64,000 nt of DNA, from NCBI RefSeq assembly GCF_021173675.1, contig NZ_JAIHON010000006.1, forward strand, positions 124,001 to 188,000, written 5' to 3'. This DNA comes from Streptomyces lincolnensis (GTDB lineage Bacteria; Actinomycetota; Actinomycetes; Streptomycetales; Streptomycetaceae). Position 1 is the first letter of the stretch. Each line of letters begins with the position of its first letter. The notes under the pieces were generated by a model, which saw only the letters and a program-made list of their open reading frames with translations, was not told where the DNA came from and did no database searches. The translations under genes and the position numbers were made by a program. This document shows positions 35,439 to 44,359 of the stretch, piece by piece.

Positions 35439-35586
35439 CGGTTCCGCGCGCTAAGAACCGCGCAAACAAGGCTAGTTGACTCTGTGTCAGTGTCCAATCA
35501 CAGTAGCGACAGAGACCTATCGACATATTTATAGTTGGGCCCTGCCTCGGGGCCGGGAGAAGGGCAGGGAAGAGGAGGACTACGCC

Positions 35587-36528
35587 ATGGATCTGGCCTT
35601 GCTGCGCACCTTCGTGACGGTGCACCGGGCCGGTTCCTTCACCCGGGCCGCCGCCCTGCTCGGCCTGTCGCAACCGGCCGTGACCTCGCAGATCCGCACC
35701 CTGGAACGGCAGCTGGGACGCCCTCTCTTCCTACGGCAGGCCCGCGGAGTGACGCCGACGACCATCGGCGACGAGCTCGCCCACAAGGCGGCACCACATC
35801 TCGACGCCCTGGTGGAGATCGCCGAGACCGGGCTGGACGACGAGTCCTTGCTGCGCACCCTGCACCTGGTCGGTCCGCCCGAGTTCACCTCCGAACGGGC
35901 GTTACCCGCGCTCACCGAGCTGACCGGCGAGGACGGCCAGGGCTTCGCACTGCGCGCCTCCTACGGCAACGCCGAGGAAGCGCTGGAGGGACTGTCCGCC
36001 GGGCATCACGATCTGGCCATCACCACGGCCCGTCCACGCGGCGCCCTGCTCACGGCGACTCCGCTCTGCGACGAGGAGCACGTCCTGGTCGCCGCCCCGC
36101 GCTGGGCCGAGCTGCTCGGTGCCGGGAAGACGCGCCGCAAGGGGGTGCGGGCGCTGGAGAGCGTCCTGGCGGCCAAGGGCGCACACGCCCTGGAGGGCGT
36201 CCCCCTGATCGAGGTGCACGAGTCGCTGCCCTTCGTCTCCCGCTACTGGGCCTCCGTGTTCGACTCCCGTCCGGGCGCCCCGGGCACCGTCATCGTGCCC
36301 GACCTGCGCGCGGTCCTCGCCTGCGCCGCCGCGGGCGCCGGGCTCGCCGTACTGCCCCGCTATCTGTGCGCCTCCGCACTGCGGCGCGGTGACGTCGTCG
36401 CGCTGCACGATCCCGCGGTGCCGCCCCTGCGGACGTACTTCCTGGCGGTGCGCACCGGCACCCTCGCGATGCCGCACATCGCCCGTGCCCACGAGTGGCT
36501 GCTGCGGGCCGCCGACGACTGGAGCTGA
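35587..36528 (+). CDS. LysR-family regulator containing a TTA codon
   Basis: Protein of 313 aa. N-terminal LysR helix-turn-helix (MDLALLRTFVTVHRAGSF, AALLGLSQPAVTSQIRTLE, RPLF) followed by the LysR substrate-binding domain. ATG 35587 has AGGAGG a few bases upstream (GAAGAGGAGGAC). Codon 106 is TTA (35902-35904), so translation depends on bldA tRNA and should rise in late growth. No adjacent divergent gene gives away its target, and the upstream lyase ends in its own terminators. The strong A/T block around 35521-35534 is a likely promoter. Confidence 0.92.
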   Translation: MDLALLRTFVTVHRAGSFTRAAALLGLSQPAVTSQIRTLERQLGRPLFLRQARGVTPTTIGDELAHKAAPHLDALVEIAETGLDDESLLRTLHLVGPPEFTSERALPALTELTGEDGQGFALRASYGNAEEALEGLSAGHHDLAITTARPRGALLTATPLCDEEHVLVAAPRWAELLGAGKTRRKGVRALESVLAAKGAHALEGVPLIEVHESLPFVSRYWASVFDSRPGAPGTVIVPDLRAVLACAAAGAGLAVLPRYLCASALRRGDVVALHDPAVPPLRTYFLAVRTGTLAMPHIARAHEWLLRAADDWS

Positions 36529-36578
36529 GCCCGGTCAGGGCCGTTCGGCAGCCGGGTTCATTCGATGACTCCCGCGAT

Positions 36579-36592
36579 GTTTCACGTGGAAC
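36579..36592. promoter_or_regulatory. parS: parS-like site (one mismatch)
   Basis: GTTTCACGTGGAAC, one mismatch from consensus (position 11), 22 bp before the Nudix start. Confidence 0.6.
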
Positions 36593-36613
36593 CAGCGGGG
36601 CCACATTTCTCCC

Positions 36614-37096
36614 ATGACCGTCCGACCCGTGGTCAAGCGCACCGCCCGCGCCGTTCTGCTGGACGGTGCCGACCTGATCCTGATCAAGCGCACCAAGCCC
36701 GGTATGGACCCGTACTGGCTCACCCCCGGCGGCGGCGTCGAGCCGACCGACCCGACCGTCGTCGACGCCCTGCACCGCGAGGTCTACGAGGAGCTGGGCG
36801 CCAAGATCACCGATGTGGTGCCGTGCTTCGTCGACACCGTCGAGCACATCGGCGCGGACGGCGGCGCGACCGGCGTGAAGGTGCAGCACTTCTTCGTCTG
36901 CCGTCTGGGGTCCATGGACCCGGCCCTCAGACACGGCCCCGAGGTGGACGAGCCCATCGGCGAGTACGAGATCGTGCGGGTGCCCTTCACCCGGGTGGGG
37001 ATCGCCTCCGTCCACCTCGTGCCGCTCTCGCTGCGCCACTACCTCGACGGCAACATCGAGGGCGTCCTCGCCCTGCACGCGTCCGACCTGGGCTGA
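36614..37096 (+). CDS. Nudix hydrolase
   Basis: Protein of 160 aa. The Nudix box is near residues 37-60: GGGVEPTDPTVVDALHREVYEELGAK. The catalytic REVYEELG half is normal, but the glutamate that normally follows the first Gly by six positions is Pro here, with a neighbouring Asp. The metal-binding EE pair is intact, so activity is expected. Hydrolyses nucleoside-diphosphate-X or similar compounds; substrate unknown. The stop is 12 bp from the convergent globin gene. Confidence 0.88.
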   Translation: MTVRPVVKRTARAVLLDGADLILIKRTKPGMDPYWLTPGGGVEPTDPTVVDALHREVYEELGAKITDVVPCFVDTVEHIGADGGATGVKVQHFFVCRLGSMDPALRHGPEVDEPIGEYEIVRVPFTRVGIASVHLVPLSLRHYLDGNIEGVLALHASDLG

Positions 37097-37108
37097 TGCC
37101 CGCCGCGG

Positions 37109-38782
37109 TCACCCCGCGGAGACCAGCTCCTCCACCGAGTCGTGCCGTATCCGCTCGGAGGGGATCCCGACGTCCCTCAGCGTGTGCACACCGCTGCGGA
37201 TCATGCCGGGCGGGCCCGAGAGATAGGCGTCGAACTCGTTCCACGGCCCGTAGTCGCGTATGGCGTCCGGGAGCTGGACATGCGCCTGCTGGTCGATGAC
37301 CGCACGGACCGAGAGCCAGGGGTGGGACTGCTGGAGCCGGAGCATCGTGTCGATGTCATAGAGGTCGAGGTCGGTGCGGGCGCCGTAGAACACCTCCACG
37401 CGTCGCCGCTCGCCGTGCTCGGCGACGTCCTCGACGAGTGCCTTGATGGGCGCGATCCCCGTGCCGCCGCCCAGGCAGAGCAGTCCGCTGTCGGTCGTGT
37501 GGTCCACGGTCATCGAACCGGCCGGCGGACCGAGCCGGAGGATGTCGCCCGGCCGGGCGCGGTGCACCAGGGAGTTGGAGAGCCAGCCCGTCGGCACCGC
37601 CTTCACATGGAACGACAGCAGGCCGTCCGAGCGGGGCGCGGAGGCGAAGGAGTAGTGCCGCCACACCCGCGGCCACCAGGGCGTCTCCAGGCTCGTGTAC
37701 TGCCCGGCCAGGAACGGATAGGGCTGGTCCGGTCGGACGGTGACGACCGCGACGTCCCGCGTTCTCAGATCGTGGGAGACGACCTCCGCGTACCACCAGG
37801 CCGGGGCGCGCAGTTCGTCGGCGGCCGCCGCGTCGATCATGACCTGCGAGATCGTCGTGTACGCCCGGACCCAGGCGGCCTCGGTCTCCGCGGTCCAGAT
37901 CCCCGAGGCGTACTTGCTCAGCGCGCCGATGAGGCACTCGCCGACGGCCGGGTAGTGCTCGGCCCGGGTGCCGTACTTGCGGTGGCCGCGGCCGAGGTTC
38001 TGGAGGTACGCGACCAGGACCTCGGTGTTGTCGATGTGCTCGGCCGCGGTGAGCAGGGCCTTGAGCAGCCGGTCCCGCTGTGCGTCCATCGCGGCGGGGA
38101 ACAGCGAGCGCAGGTCGGGGTGGCGCACGAAGAGCAGCGCGTAGAAGTACGACGTGACCTTGTCGGCGACGGGGGCGACCTCGGCCATGGTCCGGCGGAT
38201 GAGGACGGCGTCCGGGGACGCGTCCTGGAAGGTGCTCTGCGAGAGGGGTGGCGAGGGGGCCTGGAGCGCGGTGGCCTCGGGCGCGGCGGCCTGGGACGAG
38301 GCGGAGCGCTGGGCGGGGACGCGCGGGTCGGCGGGCGAGGGTGGGGCCTGGAGGTGGGGAGCGCTGCCGGGGGCGGGGCCGGGGCCGGGGGCGGCTGCTG
38401 ACATCGGTGCCGGTATCGCCGCGGTGAGGGCAGGCGTCGTGGCGGTGGGTGCCGGGTGCGGTATCGCTGCGACGGGCGGTGGGGGCGGTATCTCGGAGGG
38501 CGGTGTGGCCTGCCGTGCGGCGTCTGCCGTGGGAGGCGCTGTGGGGGACTCCGTCGGCGGGCCGGTCTCGGGGGCCGCGTGGGGCGTCGCGGGCCTGCCC
38601 ACCGGGCGTATCGCGGCCGGACGACGTCCTTCGGGGCGGCCTTCGGGACGCCCTTCAGGACGGCCCTCCGGTGCCTCCTGCTCGCCGTCGGGAGCCGTCG
38701 CCGGCTGCTTGCGCGGGGTGAACCAGCCGCCCCCGCCGCCTGAAGTGCCGTTGTCGGCCGACGTAGTGGTCGGAGCGTCCAT
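37109..38782 (-). CDS. flavohaemoglobin-like globin-reductase with long disordered N-terminus
   Basis: Protein of 557 aa. Residues 1-190 are Pro/Ala/Gly/Ser-rich and unstructured, with EGRP tandem repeats. A globin domain follows (IRRTMAEVAPVADKVTSYFY... with the proximal-His pattern NLGRGHRKYGTRAEHYPAVG), then an FAD domain (WRHYSFASAPR, GDILRLGPPAGSM) and an NAD-binding domain (GGGTGIAPIKALVEDV). This is the layout of Hmp flavohaemoglobins, which oxidise nitric oxide to nitrate. The long tail is unlike E. coli Hmp and may anchor or localise the protein. Start ATG 38782 has GAGG upstream; ATG 38803 is possible. Confidence 0.9.
   Translation of the reverse strand: MDAPTTTSADNGTSGGGGGWFTPRKQPATAPDGEQEAPEGRPEGRPEGRPEGRRPAAIRPVGRPATPHAAPETGPPTESPTAPPTADAARQATPPSEIPPPPPVAAIPHPAPTATTPALTAAIPAPMSAAAPGPGPAPGSAPHLQAPPSPADPRVPAQRSASSQAAAPEATALQAPSPPLSQSTFQDASPDAVLIRRTMAEVAPVADKVTSYFYALLFVRHPDLRSLFPAAMDAQRDRLLKALLTAAEHIDNTEVLVAYLQNLGRGHRKYGTRAEHYPAVGECLIGALSKYASGIWTAETEAAWVRAYTTISQVMIDAAAADELRAPAWWYAEVVSHDLRTRDVAVVTVRPDQPYPFLAGQYTSLETPWWPRVWRHYSFASAPRSDGLLSFHVKAVPTGWLSNSLVHRARPGDILRLGPPAGSMTVDHTTDSGLLCLGGGTGIAPIKALVEDVAEHGERRRVEVFYGARTDLDLYDIDTMLRLQQSHPWLSVRAVIDQQAHVQLPDAIRDYGPWNEFDAYLSGPPGMIRSGVHTLRDVGIPSERIRHDSVEELVSAG
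38629..38676. repeat. 12-bp tandem repeat encoding EGRP units
   Basis: Three 12-bp copies and one degenerate copy (38629, 38641, 38653, 38665) encode EGRP-type units in the disordered N-terminus of the globin-reductase. Confidence 0.85.
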
Positions 38783-39200
38783 GGTGTGCCTCGCCTCGAA
38801 CATCTTTCGGTCGGTCTACGCACTTCCTCGGTCGGAAGGTGCCTGCTTTCCCCCGTAGACGGTGTGTCTTTTCGTTCGGTGCCACAGCCAATGCGGCGAC
38901 ATTCAACCCGTGTTCCGGCTCCGTACGGACAAGTAAGGCGAGAGTGTGACATTGGCCGCAGTACTCTCACGCAGAGTCCCACCCGACCGGGACACCTCGG
39001 TCGCATAACCGGAAATGCGGGTCTTCGATCTCTCCGTCCCGTTAGGCTGCGTGGCCCGTGCTGCGGCCCACACCAGGGACACAGCATGTGCACCTCGCCC
39101 CGACGCGAACCGGAGTCGACCCTACCGGTCGGCGCTTCGCGCACAAGTCCCCCCTCTGCCCTCACGAATAGAGTGCGGGATGAACCATGAATTCCCTCAA
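38783..39200. other. intergenic region with no recognised gene
   Basis: About 420 bp between the globin-reductase start and the HAD phosphatase stop. Apparent reading frames here have no family resemblance and unconvincing codon usage. It should hold the globin-reductase promoter. Confidence 0.4.
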
Positions 39201-39833
39201 TTACCGGGCGTGGCGCACCAATTCATAGGCTTCCCACAGGTTCATGCCCATGTAGGAATGGGTCGACAGACCGGACAGATGATGGTCCGCATTGACCGCG
39301 ACGGACAGGGGCACCGCCTCGAACAGGTCCTTGTCCGACAGCGAATCGCCGTACGCGACACAGTCGGCCCGTGTGACGCCGAACTCCGCGCACAGCCGGT
39401 CGGCGATCCCCACCTTGGCCGCCGCGCTGAGCACACCGGCAGGATCCACGGGCTCGGTGAACGGTACGGACGGAAAGCGTGACCCGTACGCCGCGTGCGC
39501 GCCCCAGCCGAGGAGCCGCTCCACGAAGAACGACGGGGAGAGCGACACGACGGCGCAATAGTCGCCGGTCCGCCTGATCTCCTCCCAGACCTCGCGGATC
39601 CGGGTCAGCCACGGAGCGCCGTCGAATGCCGCCGCCACATGGGCCTCGGTCAGCTCGGCCCAGAGCCGGTACACCTCCGCCGCGTACTCCGGTGGCCCGA
39701 TCAGCCCCGCGCCGACGGCCTGGTCGAGCGCCACCGTCTCGGCCTCCAGACCGAGTTGCCGGGATATCTCCACAGGCGCACTGGATCCGTGGAGCAATGT
39801 GCCGTCGAGGTCGAAGAGATGCAGTCTCGCCAT
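39201..39833 (-). CDS. HAD-family phosphatase (SerB-like)
   Basis: Protein of 210 aa. HAD motifs: FDLDGTLL at the N-terminus, VVSLSPSFFVERLLGW (motif II), and AYGDSLSDKDLFEAV (motif IV). The small helical cap (about 18-85) resembles phosphoserine phosphatase and its relatives in IB-type HADs. Start ATG 39833 fits the conserved N-terminus. It stands alone; substrate unknown. Confidence 0.88.
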   Translation of the reverse strand: MARLHLFDLDGTLLHGSSAPVEISRQLGLEAETVALDQAVGAGLIGPPEYAAEVYRLWAELTEAHVAAAFDGAPWLTRIREVWEEIRRTGDYCAVVSLSPSFFVERLLGWGAHAAYGSRFPSVPFTEPVDPAGVLSAAAKVGIADRLCAEFGVTRADCVAYGDSLSDKDLFEAVPLSVAVNADHHLSGLSTHSYMGMNLWEAYELVRHAR

Positions 39834-39916
39834 GCCGTCGAGGCTAGGGCTCGTCCTGTCGGGGCCACACACCCGGCTCCTCGCCGACCTCGGTCGGACA
39901 GGCAGCGTTTTCCGAT

Positions 39917-39930
39917 GTTTCACGTGAAAC
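39917..39930. promoter_or_regulatory. parS: parS site
   Basis: A perfect GTTTCACGTGAAAC in the gap between the divergent HAD and GNAT genes. Confidence 0.92.
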
Positions 39931-40050
39931 ACCCGGCAACGCCCAGCATCTGTCCGCGAGGTGAGGGGTTGACCATGGCTGGCCAAAAGCTTGCCTCTCC
40001 CCGACGAAACCGGTGGACGCCGAGGGCCCCCGTCGGACAGCCTGACCTGC

Positions 40051-40917
40051 GTGCCGACACCTTCCCCCATCGCTCTGCCCATCCGCCGTCTGACGCTTCG
40101 CGATCTCACCGCCTGCGCCGACCTGTCCGAGGACCGGGGGTGGCCACGCGAAGAGCACAAGTGGGGCTTCCTGCTCACAGCCGGGAAGGGCTACGGCATC
40201 GACGCCCCCGACGGCGGGCTGGCCGCGGCCTGTGTCGTCACCGAGTACGGACCGCAGGGCCGCCCCGACCTCGGCGCCATCGGCATGGTGCTGGTCGCCG
40301 AACGCCACAGCCGCCAGGGCGTGGGACGCCGTCTGATGCGCCATGTGGTCTCGATGATGGGCCCCACTCCGCTGACCCTCCACGCGACGCCGAACGGCCG
40401 CCCGCTCTACGAGGACCTCGGTTTCAAGGTCATCGGCCGGGCCGAGATGCTGCGCGGTCGCTTCACACCGGACGGGACGGAACCCGAGGTGGCGACGCGC
40501 GCGGCCACCGCGGAGGATCTCGCCGCCCTCGTCCGGCTCGACGAGGAGGTGTTCGGTGCCGATCGCACCCCCATCATCACCAGGCTGCCCGCCTTCGCCG
40601 ACCAGCTGCGCGTCGCCGAGCGGAACGGCCGGATCACCGGCTACGCGGCCGCCTGGCCCAACATGGACACCCACGTCGTGGGCCCGCTGATCGCCCTCGA
40701 CACCCGTACGGCGAAAGCCCTGCTCGCCTCCCTCGCCGCCCGCACCGACCGCCCTCTGCGCACCGACATCGACGTACGGCACGAAGAGCTGCTGACGTGG
40801 GCCAAGGAGCACGGTCTCGTGTCCGTCGCGTTCAACGCGGTCATGACGTACGGCATCCCGGAGCTGCCCGGGGACTGGAGCCGACGGTTCGCCCCGCTGA
40901 CGGTGGCGGCGGGCTGA
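40051..40917 (+). CDS. GNAT acetyltransferase with two tandem GNAT-like halves
   Basis: Protein of 288 aa. The first half has the acetyl-CoA motif A: AIGMVLVAERHSRQGVGRRLMRHVV, followed by LHATPNGRPLYEDLGF. The second half (about 150-288) looks like a degenerate GNAT or substrate-binding half (EVATRAATAEDLAALVRLDEEVFG...), the layout of the Rv0428-like/Eis-type acetyltransferases. GTG 40051 is chosen; a TTG further upstream at 39991 adds an unlikely charged extension. Substrate unknown. Confidence 0.85.
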   Translation: MPTPSPIALPIRRLTLRDLTACADLSEDRGWPREEHKWGFLLTAGKGYGIDAPDGGLAAACVVTEYGPQGRPDLGAIGMVLVAERHSRQGVGRRLMRHVVSMMGPTPLTLHATPNGRPLYEDLGFKVIGRAEMLRGRFTPDGTEPEVATRAATAEDLAALVRLDEEVFGADRTPIITRLPAFADQLRVAERNGRITGYAAAWPNMDTHVVGPLIALDTRTAKALLASLAARTDRPLRTDIDVRHEELLTWAKEHGLVSVAFNAVMTYGIPELPGDWSRRFAPLTVAAG

Positions 40918-40936
40918 GGCAGCCCCGAGACGGCGA

Positions 40937-40967
40937 CGCCGGTCCCCGGGGCTTCCGGGGACCGGCG
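40937..40967. terminator. hairpin terminator between convergent genes
   Basis: CGCCGGTCCCCGG and CCGGGGACCGGCG pair perfectly over a 5-nt loop, placed between the + strand GNAT gene and the - strand MFS gene. Confidence 0.85.
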
Positions 40968-41020
40968 ATTCCTGGAACCGGCGCTTGGTGTCGTACGACC
41001 AGCGCGTTCCTGTTGCCGAC

Positions 41021-42238
41021 TCAGTGCCGGACGGTCGCGGTCCGCTGCTCGGCCGCGGTCGGCACCGACTGGGCGACCACCGCGCCGGAGACGCGGTCCC
41101 GGCGCTCCAGGGCAGCCGAGAGGACGGCGAGGAGCAGGGCGGCGCCGGCGAGGGCGGCACCGACCCAGTTGGGGGCCGTGTAGCCGAGTCCGGCCGAGAT
41201 GACGAGGCCGCCGAGCCAGGCGGAGAGCGCGTTGCCGAGGTTGAAGGCGCCGATGTTCACGGCCGAGGCCAGCGTCGGGGCGCCGTGCGCCTGGTCCAGG
41301 ACCCGCTTCTGGAGCGGCGGGACCGTGGCGAACCCCAGGGCACCGATCAGCGTGATCGTGACGGCCGCCAGGACCTTGTGGTGGGCGGTGAGCGTGAAGA
41401 GGGCGAGCACGACGGCCAGGGCGCCCAGGGAGGCGTAGAGCAGGGGCATGAGGGCGCGGTCGGCGTACCGTCCACCGACGAGGTTGCCTCCGACCATGCC
41501 GAGGCCGAAGAGCACCAGCAGCCAGGTGACCGTCCCGTCGGCGAAGCCCGCGACGTGGGTCATCATCGGCGCGATGTAGGTGATGGCCGCGAAGACACCG
41601 CCGAAGCCGAGGACGGTCATCGCCATCGCCAGCAGCACCTGCGCGTTCTTGAAGGCGGCCAGTTCGTGACGCAGGCGGACGCCTTCGGCCCGGGGCACCT
41701 CGGGGACGAGCCTGGCGATGCCCAGCAGCCCGACGACGCCCAGGGCCGCGACGATCCCGAAGGTGACGCGCCAGCCGACGGACTGCCCGACGTGGGTGCC
41801 CAGTGGTACGCCGACGACGTTGGCGACGGTCAGACCGGTGAACATCATCGCGATGGCGCCGGCCTTCTTGTCGGGGGCGACGAGCTCGGCCGCGACGACT
41901 GATCCGATGCCGAAGAAGGCGCCATGGGCGAGCGAGGCGACGACCCGGCCGATCAGCATGACGGCGAAGGTCGGCGCGAGCGCCGACAGCAGATTGCCGG
42001 CGACGAACAGGCCCATGAGCAGCATGAGCATCCGCTTGCGGGGGATCTTGGTGCCGAGCACGGTCATCAGCGGAGCGCCGAGGACGACCCCGAGTGCGTA
42101 GCCGGTCACGAGGAAGCCCGCGGTGGGAATGGACACCCCGAAGTCGCCCGCGACCTCGGGCAGCAGGCCCATGATCACGAACTCGGTCGTTCCGATTCCG
42201 AAGGCCCCGATCGCCAGGGCCAGAAGCGCGAGCGGCAT
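41021..42238 (-). CDS. MFS exporter (DHA1, AraJ/Cml-like)
   Basis: Protein of 405 aa with twelve predicted helices. MFS signatures: GIGTTEFVIMGLLPEVAGDFGVSIPTAGFLVTGYALG near the start and GAPLMTVLGTKIPRKRML (loop 2-3 motif). This group of DHA1 exporters moves sugars, amino acids or drugs such as chloramphenicol. ATG 42238 is chosen; GTG starts at 42250 and 42286 are in frame but lie in an AT-rich regulatory stretch (an AATAATTG and a TATATATG element around 42288-42313) that fits a promoter. Confidence 0.88.
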   Translation of the reverse strand: MPLALLALAIGAFGIGTTEFVIMGLLPEVAGDFGVSIPTAGFLVTGYALGVVLGAPLMTVLGTKIPRKRMLMLLMGLFVAGNLLSALAPTFAVMLIGRVVASLAHGAFFGIGSVVAAELVAPDKKAGAIAMMFTGLTVANVVGVPLGTHVGQSVGWRVTFGIVAALGVVGLLGIARLVPEVPRAEGVRLRHELAAFKNAQVLLAMAMTVLGFGGVFAAITYIAPMMTHVAGFADGTVTWLLVLFGLGMVGGNLVGGRYADRALMPLLYASLGALAVVLALFTLTAHHKVLAAVTITLIGALGFATVPPLQKRVLDQAHGAPTLASAVNIGAFNLGNALSAWLGGLVISAGLGYTAPNWVGAALAGAALLLAVLSAALERRDRVSGAVVAQSVPTAAEQRTATVRH

Positions 42239-42365
42239 GGGGGTGGACACCTTCCAGACGATTGCAGGAGCGCTTTGAACACTCACACAATAATTGCAGA
42301 CGCTCTATATATGCAAACGCCGACTATCGGCCTGCGTCACACCGGCTACCCCATAGAGTTCGACC

Positions 42366-42818
42366 ATGGGAGATCTCGACATACGCCCCGCCACGACGGA
42401 CGACGTCTCCGCGATCGTCGCGCTGCTCGCCGACGACCCCCTGGGCGCCCAGCGGGAGTCGCCGGACAACCTGACCCCGTACCTGGCCGCCCTGGAGCGG
42501 CTGACGTCCGATCCGAACCAGCACCTGGTCGTCGCCGTGCGCGAGGGCCGGATCGTCGGCACGCTCCAGCTCACGGTCATCCCGGGACTGTCCCGGCGCG
42601 GGGCCACCCGGTCGGTCGTCGAAGGCGTCCGCGTCCATGCCGACGAGCGCGGCAGCGGCCTGGGAACCCGGCTCATGGAGTGGGCGATCGACGAGTCCCG
42701 CCGCCAGGACTGCCGGCTGGTGCAACTCACCTCGGACAACACCCGCACCGACGCCCACCGCTTCTACGAGCGGCTCGGCTTCACGGCCTCCCATGTGGGC
42801 TTCAAGCTCCAGCTGTGA
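42366..42818 (+). CDS. GNAT N-acetyltransferase
   Basis: Protein of 150 aa. Single GNAT domain: IRPATTDDVSAIVALLADD, LQLTVIPGLSRRGATRSVVEGVRVHADERGSGLGTRLMEWAI (acetyl-CoA pyrophosphate loop), then LTSDNTRTDAHRFYERLGFTASHVGFKL. Typical length and order. Divergent from the MFS gene at 42238, so the gap is a shared promoter region. Confidence 0.93.
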   Translation: MGDLDIRPATTDDVSAIVALLADDPLGAQRESPDNLTPYLAALERLTSDPNQHLVVAVREGRIVGTLQLTVIPGLSRRGATRSVVEGVRVHADERGSGLGTRLMEWAIDESRRQDCRLVQLTSDNTRTDAHRFYERLGFTASHVGFKLQL

Positions 42819-42850
42819 CACGTCGGAACTGCAGGACGCCGCGCAGGACG

Positions 42851-42884
42851 AGGGGCCGCTGTTTCACGTGAAACAGCGGCCCCT
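42851..42884. terminator. parS: 34-bp perfect palindrome containing parS at its centre
   Basis: AGGGGCCGCT, then the perfect parS GTTTCACGTGAAAC (42861-42874), then AGCGGCCCCT. The arms are exact complements, so the RNA would form a strong hairpin. It lies between the convergent GNAT gene and the serine hydrolase, so it probably terminates both while also being a ParB-binding site. Confidence 0.9.
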
Positions 42885-42899
42885 CCCACGCGAGCACGG

Positions 42900-44285
42900 C
42901 TAGCCGATGCCACGCCACCCCTCGGGATCCACCCCACCCGGCACGGAAGCCCCGTCGTCGTACGGCTGACGCGTGAAAACGAAGGACCCGAGGTCCAGAT
43001 GGCTCACCGACCCGTCCGGCCGCCGTACGGCCTTCAGGAGCTCTCCGGCGTAGTACCCCTCAAGGCCGGTCCAGGTGCCGTCGCCGTTCGCCCGGAACCG
43101 TGAGCGGCGCCCCTTGCCGGAGAGGGGTTCCAGGCTGACGAGACCGTCGGCCGTGAACCGCAGGCCGAACGGGTGCGTCCCCCAGTACCACTGGCCCGCC
43201 AACTCCACCACGGACGCGTCGACTTCGGGCAGCGGGCGCCAGGGTTCGGGGATCCGCGGCTCGGCCTCGGCCACGATCCCGACGAGATCGGCGGCCACGG
43301 TGGCCACCAGCGGACCCGAGGTGCAGTTGGCCAGCACGACGGCCGCGACGTCGTCCGCGATGCTGAGGGTGAGGCCGGCCAGGAAGCCGGGCAGGGAGCC
43401 CGAGTGTCCGACCAGGGCCCGCCCGTCCTGGTGCCGGATCTCCAGCCCCAGACCGTAGGCGTACCCGGCCGACAGATCAGCCGTCGCGGACGGTGCCGTC
43501 GGCGTTCTCATCTCCCGCAGCGACTCGGCACCCAGGACCCGGTCGTCCCCCTTCGCCAGGAAGGCGGCGAAGCGCGCCAAGTCACCGGTGGTGGACCAGA
43601 GTTGACCGGCCGGCGCCATCCGGCCCAGATCCTCGACCGGTTCCGGCAGCAGGGCGTCCGCCCAGGGGTGCACCGCCCAGCCGCCCGCGTGCGGTGCCTG
43701 CGGTCGGGTGGTGGTGCGGTCGAGGCCCAGCGGTTCGAGCACCTCGCCGCGCAGCACCTCCTCCCACGGGGCCCCGCGCAGCTTCTCGACGAGCGCGCCC
43801 AGCAGGGTGTATCCGGGGTTGGAGTAGTGGAAGCGCCGACCGGCCGGATGCAGGAAGGGCTGCTCCCCCAGGACGTCCGCGAGGTCCGGGCGCAGGGATC
43901 CGGGAGTGCGTTCCCACCACGGCGCGGGCGACTCGGCGGCCAGCCCGCTGGTGTGGGCGAGCAGCTCGGCGACGGTCGCCTCCCCCGCACCGGTGCCCGG
44001 GACGTGCTTCTCCAGCGGGTCGCCGAGGTCGAGCACGCCCTCGTCACGCAGTCGCAGGACCAGAACGGCGGTGAAGGCCTTGGTGATCGAGCCGATCCGG
44101 TACTGCACGTTCTCGTCCGGCCCGTGTCCGTCCACCGATGTCCGCGACCCGTGCCACACCGCTCGTCCGCCCCGCACCACCGCCGCGACCAGTGACGGGG
44201 CGCGCCCCTCGGCCTGGGCCACGGCGATCCGGTGCAGCAACGCCCGCCGTGTGCCGGGGAGCAGCTCTTCCTGAGGTGTCGTCAT
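42900..44285 (-). CDS. serine hydrolase (class C beta-lactamase/DD-peptidase family)
   Basis: Protein of 461 aa. The serine-active-site motifs are SITK (Ser about 64, with YRIGSITKAFTA), YSNPGY (Tyr-x-Asn, about 155) and HSGSLPG (about 294), the layout of the beta-lactamase/penicillin-binding family. A C-terminal ~110-aa domain (ELAGQWYWGTHPF...) resembles a lipocalin-like DUF3471 domain. No signal peptide is evident, so it may act in the cytoplasm, as for esterase-like members. ATG 44285 fits the conserved start. Confidence 0.87.
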   Translation of the reverse strand: MTTPQEELLPGTRRALLHRIAVAQAEGRAPSLVAAVVRGGRAVWHGSRTSVDGHGPDENVQYRIGSITKAFTAVLVLRLRDEGVLDLGDPLEKHVPGTGAGEATVAELLAHTSGLAAESPAPWWERTPGSLRPDLADVLGEQPFLHPAGRRFHYSNPGYTLLGALVEKLRGAPWEEVLRGEVLEPLGLDRTTTRPQAPHAGGWAVHPWADALLPEPVEDLGRMAPAGQLWSTTGDLARFAAFLAKGDDRVLGAESLREMRTPTAPSATADLSAGYAYGLGLEIRHQDGRALVGHSGSLPGFLAGLTLSIADDVAAVVLANCTSGPLVATVAADLVGIVAEAEPRIPEPWRPLPEVDASVVELAGQWYWGTHPFGLRFTADGLVSLEPLSGKGRRSRFRANGDGTWTGLEGYYAGELLKAVRRPDGSVSHLDLGSFVFTRQPYDDGASVPGGVDPEGWRGIG

Positions 44286-44359
44286 GGCCCCAGTCCACCC
44301 CGCGGGGCAACCGGGCGTCGAGCTCATTTGCCCCGCGCTGGGTCCGTCCCGGCGGTGGA

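Noticed and set aside
38786..39190. 134-codon + strand frame between the globin-reductase and HAD genes
   Set aside because: No family resemblance, weak codon bias and a poor ribosome binding site. Treated as intergenic.
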